Shown here: positions 60,143 through 64,000 of the stretch, in pieces
Numbering within the stretch: position 1 is the stretch's first letter
How the letters are laid out: each line of letters opens with the position of its first letter
Assembly (NCBI GenBank): GCA_964583615.1
Contig: CAZOWM010000009.1
Coordinates: 18,798 to 82,797, forward strand
Direction: 5' to 3'
DNA: 64,000 nt
From: CAZOWM01 sp964583615
Lineage (GTDB): Bacteria; Spirochaetota; B62-G9; DRHN01
Notes under the pieces: model-generated
Seen by the model: the letters and a program-made list of their open reading frames with translations, nothing else
Told to the model about the DNA's origin: nothing
Database searches by the model: none
Made by a program: the position numbers and the translations under genes

Positions 60143-61021
60143 TTATTGTTCAATGCGGATTTTCGTGCTCCCGATGACGATGTACGAGTATTCCTCGTGA
60201 AGATCTGCACCCGTTCGAATCAGAAGCCTGCGGTTGTTTGTCTGTACTCCTTCGATTATCCCGATTGCCCTGTCACTGTTCCGACTGTCTCTGAATGAGA
60301 CGGGTACGCCTTTGAGGCACGAAAGTGTGTTTTCACGTGCATGCCCGCTGAAGCGAACGGCACAGGAGTCAAGTGAGATGTCCACAATTTTTCCGCCGGA
60401 AAGATAGCGTTGGAACTGTGCGTTTCTGAACTTCGTTCGTGATTCGCTCCCTTTCCGTCCGACCTTTTCAGGCACTTTCAATCTGATCACGGAGAGGCCT
60501 TCCCTTCCTTCGAAAGGAGCAAGAATCGGGTGCAGCTCTTCTGCGCGTTCGAGAGCGAGGACAACCGAAGGATCCAGCAGATCGATTTTGTACTGTTTCA
60601 GAAGCCTCCCCTCAGGTTCTTCGATCATTCCGGTGGTATCGACGACCGCCTTTTCACACCGGCTGAGCGCTTGTTCCGTCATCTTTTTTGAACCGACGAG
60701 GACGGGGAAAATGTTCCCGGAAGGAGACAGTGTACCGGTAAAGTAGATGTCTTCGGCATTCATCTCCGTCCAGTCAGTGAAACTGTTCTTGAACATTCCC
60801 CACGCAACGGTGGTGGGCGGTCCGATATGCGACTGACCGATGTCTGCATCGATTATGCCAGTGACAAAGGCGCGGGCGAGATAGTGTGAAAGCCTCCATA
60901 CGAGAGTGGATTTTCCGGTATCGCATCCCCCGATGACCATGATCACACGGGAGCATCGGTCATTGACTGCATCGAAGATCGCCTGGTCAGTAATAAACTC
61001 CTCAAGGTCTGTAACCGGCAT
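60143..61021 (-). CDS. Clp1/Grc3-like P-loop protein (polynucleotide 5'-kinase family)
   Basis: 292 residues. Walker A is GGCDTGKSTLVWRL near residue 31, followed by DADIGQSHIGPPTTVAWG, the pair of segments that marks the Clp1/Grc3/PNK-like family. A second cluster (VVDTTGMIEEPEGRLLKQ) may serve as Walker B or lid. The last 120 residues resemble a small beta domain. Eukaryotic and archaeal members phosphorylate RNA 5'-OH ends; bacterial copies are little studied. The gene diverges from the thioredoxin gene by about 180 bases. Confidence 0.82.
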   Translation of the reverse strand: MPVTDLEEFITDQAIFDAVNDRCSRVIMVIGGCDTGKSTLVWRLSHYLARAFVTGIIDADIGQSHIGPPTTVAWGMFKNSFTDWTEMNAEDIYFTGTLSPSGNIFPVLVGSKKMTEQALSRCEKAVVDTTGMIEEPEGRLLKQYKIDLLDPSVVLALERAEELHPILAPFEGREGLSVIRLKVPEKVGRKGSESRTKFRNAQFQRYLSGGKIVDISLDSCAVRFSGHARENTLSCLKGVPVSFRDSRNSDRAIGIIEGVQTNNRRLLIRTGADLHEEYSYIVIGSTKIRIEQ

Positions 61022-61199
61022 TGTGTGATCCTGTTAGTGAAAAATGTAGCATCGTTTCACAAAAACGAAAAGCGCAATCGAGGGCGGTGCCGCAGGGATA
61101 TTCATTTCACAGCATGAGCCTTTTGAAAGCCGCTCCATTTTGCGCTTTCCGATTGTGGCGGAATTTGCTACATTAGCAATACTTTTTGTGCCGAGAGTT

Positions 61200-61637
61200 A
61201 TGTCGATGAATAACGAGACCATCATCCGATGCAGAAGCTGCGGAGGAAAGAACAGAGTTTTTCTCGATAAAGTGCAGGCAATACCCAGGTGCGGTAGATG
61301 TAAGGCTCCTCTTACGATCCCGCAGGAGGCGATCAGCATCAATGGGAACCAGTTCGGAGTTGAAGTGCTTGATGAAACCATACCGACAGTGGTCGATTTC
61401 TGGGCTCCGTGGTGCGGACCGTGTAGAATTGTCAGCCCGGTTCTTGACGAGATCGCCCGCAGATTTCCGGGAAAAATTAAAGTCGTGAAGGTAAACACAG
61501 ATGAAAACCCGCATCTTTCCTCAAGATACGGTATACAGGGTATACCAACGGTCATTCTTTTCAGGGAAGGAAAAGAAGTCGACCGACTCGTCGGCGCAGC
61601 ACCAAAAGAGAGTATCCTCCGGTTTCTCAGGCTCTAA
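61200..61637 (+). CDS. Thioredoxin-2-like protein with N-terminal zinc ribbon
   Basis: 145 residues (143 if started at ATG 61206, which is better spaced from GAGAG). The first 40 residues have CRSCGGKNR and CGRCKAPL, a two-CxxC zinc site as in TrxC. The thioredoxin domain follows with WAPWCGPCR as active site and the cis-Pro in GIPTVILF. It reduces disulfides in the cytoplasm. The stop overlaps the CYTH gene stop by four bases on the opposite strand. Confidence 0.9.
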   Translation: MSMNNETIIRCRSCGGKNRVFLDKVQAIPRCGRCKAPLTIPQEAISINGNQFGVEVLDETIPTVVDFWAPWCGPCRIVSPVLDEIARRFPGKIKVVKVNTDENPHLSSRYGIQGIPTVILFREGKEVDRLVGAAPKESILRFLRL

Positions 61638-62167
61638 AAAATCATGTCTCCGGGCTCGAGACCATTTTCCCTGCAGTAGTCGCGGTAGACTTCAAAATAA
61701 TTTTTTGTGATTTTTTTCTCAAAATCGAGGTCTAAAAGCTTTGCCGTCTGTTCTATATCGCCTCCTTCTCCCTCGATTTCTATATAGTTTCCAATGGGTG
61801 TGTCATCGAGGAACACTTTTGTGCGCTGGAAACTGAAAATCTCTCTCATCTTCTGGTATCTGAATACTTTCCGGTAGCCGAGAATGTTGAAAATGCTGAG
61901 CGCCTGATCGAAATCCGACACCTGTATTTCATATTCCTGCATTACCTTATACCGCCCTTTCTGCATGGGGGTTTTTACGGTAACGGTGATGTGATCACTC
62001 TTCCTGAGGCGCAGAAGGTATTTTTTCTTAAAGAGGGTGCCATGTTCGTCGTCAAAAACGATGTTGTCCTCAAAAAAACTCGATTCGTATATCCCGCCTT
62101 TCTGTTTTATTCTCCGTTTTACACTATGAAGGTCCATGACTTTAATTTTTACTTCAGTTTCGATCAT
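61634..62167 (-). CDS. CYTH-domain protein (class IV adenylate cyclase / thiamine triphosphatase family)
   Basis: 177 residues. The N-terminal ETEVKIK motif is the ExExK metal-binding signature, and YLLRLRKSD, VTVKTPMQ and YIEIEGEG supply further tunnel residues. Such proteins hydrolyse triphosphates or, in a few cases, make cAMP; the general annotation is CYTH phosphatase. All charged positions expected in the tunnel appear present. Both neighbours face it tail-to-tail or lie far away. Confidence 0.88.
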   Translation of the reverse strand: MIETEVKIKVMDLHSVKRRIKQKGGIYESSFFEDNIVFDDEHGTLFKKKYLLRLRKSDHITVTVKTPMQKGRYKVMQEYEIQVSDFDQALSIFNILGYRKVFRYQKMREIFSFQRTKVFLDDTPIGNYIEIEGEGGDIEQTAKLLDLDFEKKITKNYFEVYRDYCRENGLEPGDMIF

Positions 62168-63049
62168 TGCGACTGCAGCAGCCCATCGGCACCCAAGTCG
62201 ATACGCTCAAAGACACTTCCCCATCCTAGACCCGCTGGAGCGCAGTCGATATTATGAAGGCTGCCTTCCTCCTGGAAGAGAACGCTCTATTTACCACTGT
62301 GTTCATTATCAGGAACCGGTTCGAAAGACGATGATGAGATGTGCGAGTCACCATCCCACACGTTTGCAAAAACCAGATGATGGATTGGTGTTGTCATAAT
62401 TGTGTTCCGGATCCGGTCCGAAATGCCCGGCACCGAAGCTTCCGTTGCGTGAAGAAATATCACTCGAGTTGATGATCTGAAAGTCGATAAAACACGTGCA
62501 AGTATGAGCGTTGAATATGTTGTTGAAGATGCATGGAGACACCTGTGCACTTCCGCTGCTTGCCTTCCCAGAGATACCATGTGTCCGTTCTGAGCTCATA
62601 TGAAATAACTGTATTTGGTCTTTAACTATAATATACATGGAATATTTTTGGAATAATTTTATTAACAAAGGAGGCAGGTCAGTAAAAAGGGATTATCAAA
62701 ATGGAAGAAAAAGACGCATTACATCAAATACAATAACTGATATGATGTGACCGATATCAACACATTTTTTCACTCTTAAAGACTCATTAAATTCAGCTTC
62801 CAGGTAAAGGGCAGTGTAGAGGAATCGTTTCGCGACGATCGATCAGACTGATATTCGCGGATTGGCTACCGCATGACAATTGGTTCATCGGGAGCTGCCT
62901 TTGTCAAAAAGCAAGGATCAACCTTTCGGCTGCCTTATGGTTTTTTCGCGGATTCTCCTTTACCGACTTCGTTTCTCTTCCCATCTCTTTACCTGAAGAG
63001 TCTCCTGCAGAATATAGTCAATCTGTTACACCGTTTATCCAACCGTCAG
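62168..63049. other. 882-base stretch with no supported gene
   Basis: Several short frames occur, none with a convincing start and known family. A short inverted repeat (ATCGT/ACGAT around 62823-62838) and an AT-rich segment near 62620-62800 with TAATATA-type sequence are visible. It probably combines the CYTH upstream region with flanking sequence of the IS110 copy, perhaps with decayed genes. Confidence 0.5.
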
Positions 63050-63919
63050 TCACCAGACGAAACCAGCCAACTCCCGCGCCACAGCTGTCACGGCAGCCTG
63101 CGGTGTCTTCCCCTTCAGGATAAGTCGAAAAAACTTCCCCTGAAGCCTCCCCATCGCCTTATCCGCATAGGCAATGATCTCAGCAGACTGGCCTTCCCGC
63201 CTCTCAGTGAGCCTCTTGCTGGGTGCCGACTTGTACCGATAGTGCCAGCTCGACTCTATCAACAGATTCCTCAAACGAGTGTTCCCAGTCTTCGTAATAC
63301 CTCCCTGCCTCCGCTTGTGCCCACTGGAAAACTCCCGGGGTACCACCCTTAGATACGCCATGAATGCCTCAGCATTCCAAAAGCGCCTGAAATCCCCTAC
63401 CTCACTCACAATCGACACTGCAGTCAGATAATCAATCCCCTTCAAACAGCGAAGCCTCTGTACTCTCTCAGCATACGCTTCACTCAAAGCTATCTCCTCT
63501 ATCCGCTTTTCCATCAAGCGAAGTTTCTCGGTGAGCCCCTTCATCATAAAGTAATATTCATCAAAGGTCTCTTTCAGCATGAGTCGGTCAAACCCAAGAC
63601 TCCGAAGCCATCGGTCATGTCGTAGTGTCCAGTAACGCGTGCTATCATATACATACCCATGACGAAGGAGAAACCTGTGTAATCTCTGCTTCGTCTTCTT
63701 CAGCTCGAGCCTCACATCCTCCCGGGCCCGAAGATAATCCCGTGCCGCCTCATCTTCCCTGCTCGGGATATGTATCGCCTCCAGCGTCTCTGCCCGTAAC
63801 TGCTGCGCAAGATCCCTCGCATCACGGCGGTACGTCTTACCCGATCCCCCGATCGCTTCGGCACCTTCCCATACATCCATTGTTTCTTTGTAGACATCAA
63901 TACTAGTGTTTTGTCTCAT
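63050..63919 (-). mobile_element. IS110-family transposase, internally deleted
   Basis: 289 residues; full-length members have about 340 or more. The C-terminal Transposase_20 domain is intact (RLRCLKGIDYLTAVSIVSEV, then AFMAYLRVVPREFSSGHKRR and GGITKTGNTRLRN). The N-terminal DEDD domain starts normally (IDVYKETMDV) but jumps after residue 15 to TYRRDARDLAQQLRA, so about 80 residues, including the conserved Glu of the YEA-type segment, are missing while the frame stays open. The protein is unlikely to recombine DNA. IS110 elements have no clear inverted repeats, so the ends were not found. Confidence 0.85.
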
Positions 63920-63988
63920 AAATAGCTTAATTTATTATTAGGGTAATACTATCATGGGGTTATCCTTATATTATCAAGGAGAATACCC

Positions 63989-64000
63989 ATGAGTACCGGA
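63989..64000 (+). CDS. Start of a gene cut by the window end
   Basis: ATG at 63989 preceded by AAGGAG seven bases upstream; only four codons (MSTG) are in the window. The strong ribosome binding site suggests a real gene running past the edge, or the next part of the IS region. Nothing can be said about its function. Confidence 0.35.

Noticed and set aside
62873..63352. Plus-strand frame of 159 codons overlapping the transposase
   Set aside because: Mostly antisense to the IS110 transposase; proline/serine/leucine-rich without any family feature.
1..64000. CRISPR array, rRNA genes, riboswitches, prophage genes
   Set aside because: No regularly spaced direct repeats, no rRNA sequence, no recognisable riboswitch leader and no phage structural or integrase genes were seen; only IS110 is mobile.

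Overview
The window looks like chromosomal DNA of a free-living or anaerobic spirochaete. The main reason is gene order. An almost unbroken plus-strand motility locus (1-29663) runs hslU-flgB-flgC-fliE-fliF-fliG-fliH-fliI-fliJ-(lytic transglycosylase)-flbB-fliK-flgD-flgE-flbD-motA-motB-fliL-fliM-fliY-fliO-fliP-fliQ-fliR-flhB-flhA-flhF-flhG-(membrane protein)-sigma28. This is the spirochaete arrangement; FlbB (periplasmic flagellar collar), FliY in place of a short FliN, and hslU in front of flgB are typical of the phylum. The locus encodes rod, hook, switch, stator and export apparatus. It ends with a Jag_N/FapA (DUF342) protein and a SwrB-like protein. Genes are tightly packed, often with one-base TAATG overlaps and GTG/TTG starts set by strong Shine-Dalgarno sequences.

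From 29676 the window changes to metabolism and transport. tRNA-Leu(GAG) and a perfect hairpin precede a polar amino-acid ABC transporter (30013-32473) with a small unknown protein and a cupin. On the minus strand a rhaI-fchA-folD group (36068-33235) follows. A second, glutamate/aspartate-type ABC transporter is divergent from it (36390-39425). Next come a broken M20 amidohydrolase remnant, formate-THF ligase (39961-41721), a nucleosidase-family protein, a CAT tRNA, GTP-dependent PEP carboxykinase, nadC, nadA and a TsaC/Sua5-family gene.

From 47460 to 57391 lie a P-loop small-molecule kinase, a CDP-alcohol phosphatidyltransferase, a phasin-like protein, leuCDB (minus strand, no leuA in view), a HAD phosphatase, a secreted protein with OmpL47-like repeats, an archaeal-style serine hydroxymethyltransferase, surE and a TPR protein. 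The last part (57436-64000, mostly minus strand) holds an MMPL/RND exporter, a Clp1/Grc3-like P-loop protein with a small partner, a thioredoxin-2-like protein, a CYTH phosphatase, an empty stretch of about 880 bases and an internally deleted IS110-family transposase.

Several genes form a one-carbon (C1-tetrahydrofolate) module: Fhs (formate to formyl-THF), FchA (methenyl-THF cyclohydrolase), FolD and GlyA. FolD lacks both residues used for cyclohydrolase activity, so FchA probably carries that step. The other point most worth a second look is a run of ten G residues a few codons into fliO, a possible phase-variation switch for the whole flagellar export system. All functional calls come from reading motifs; no database search or computation was run.
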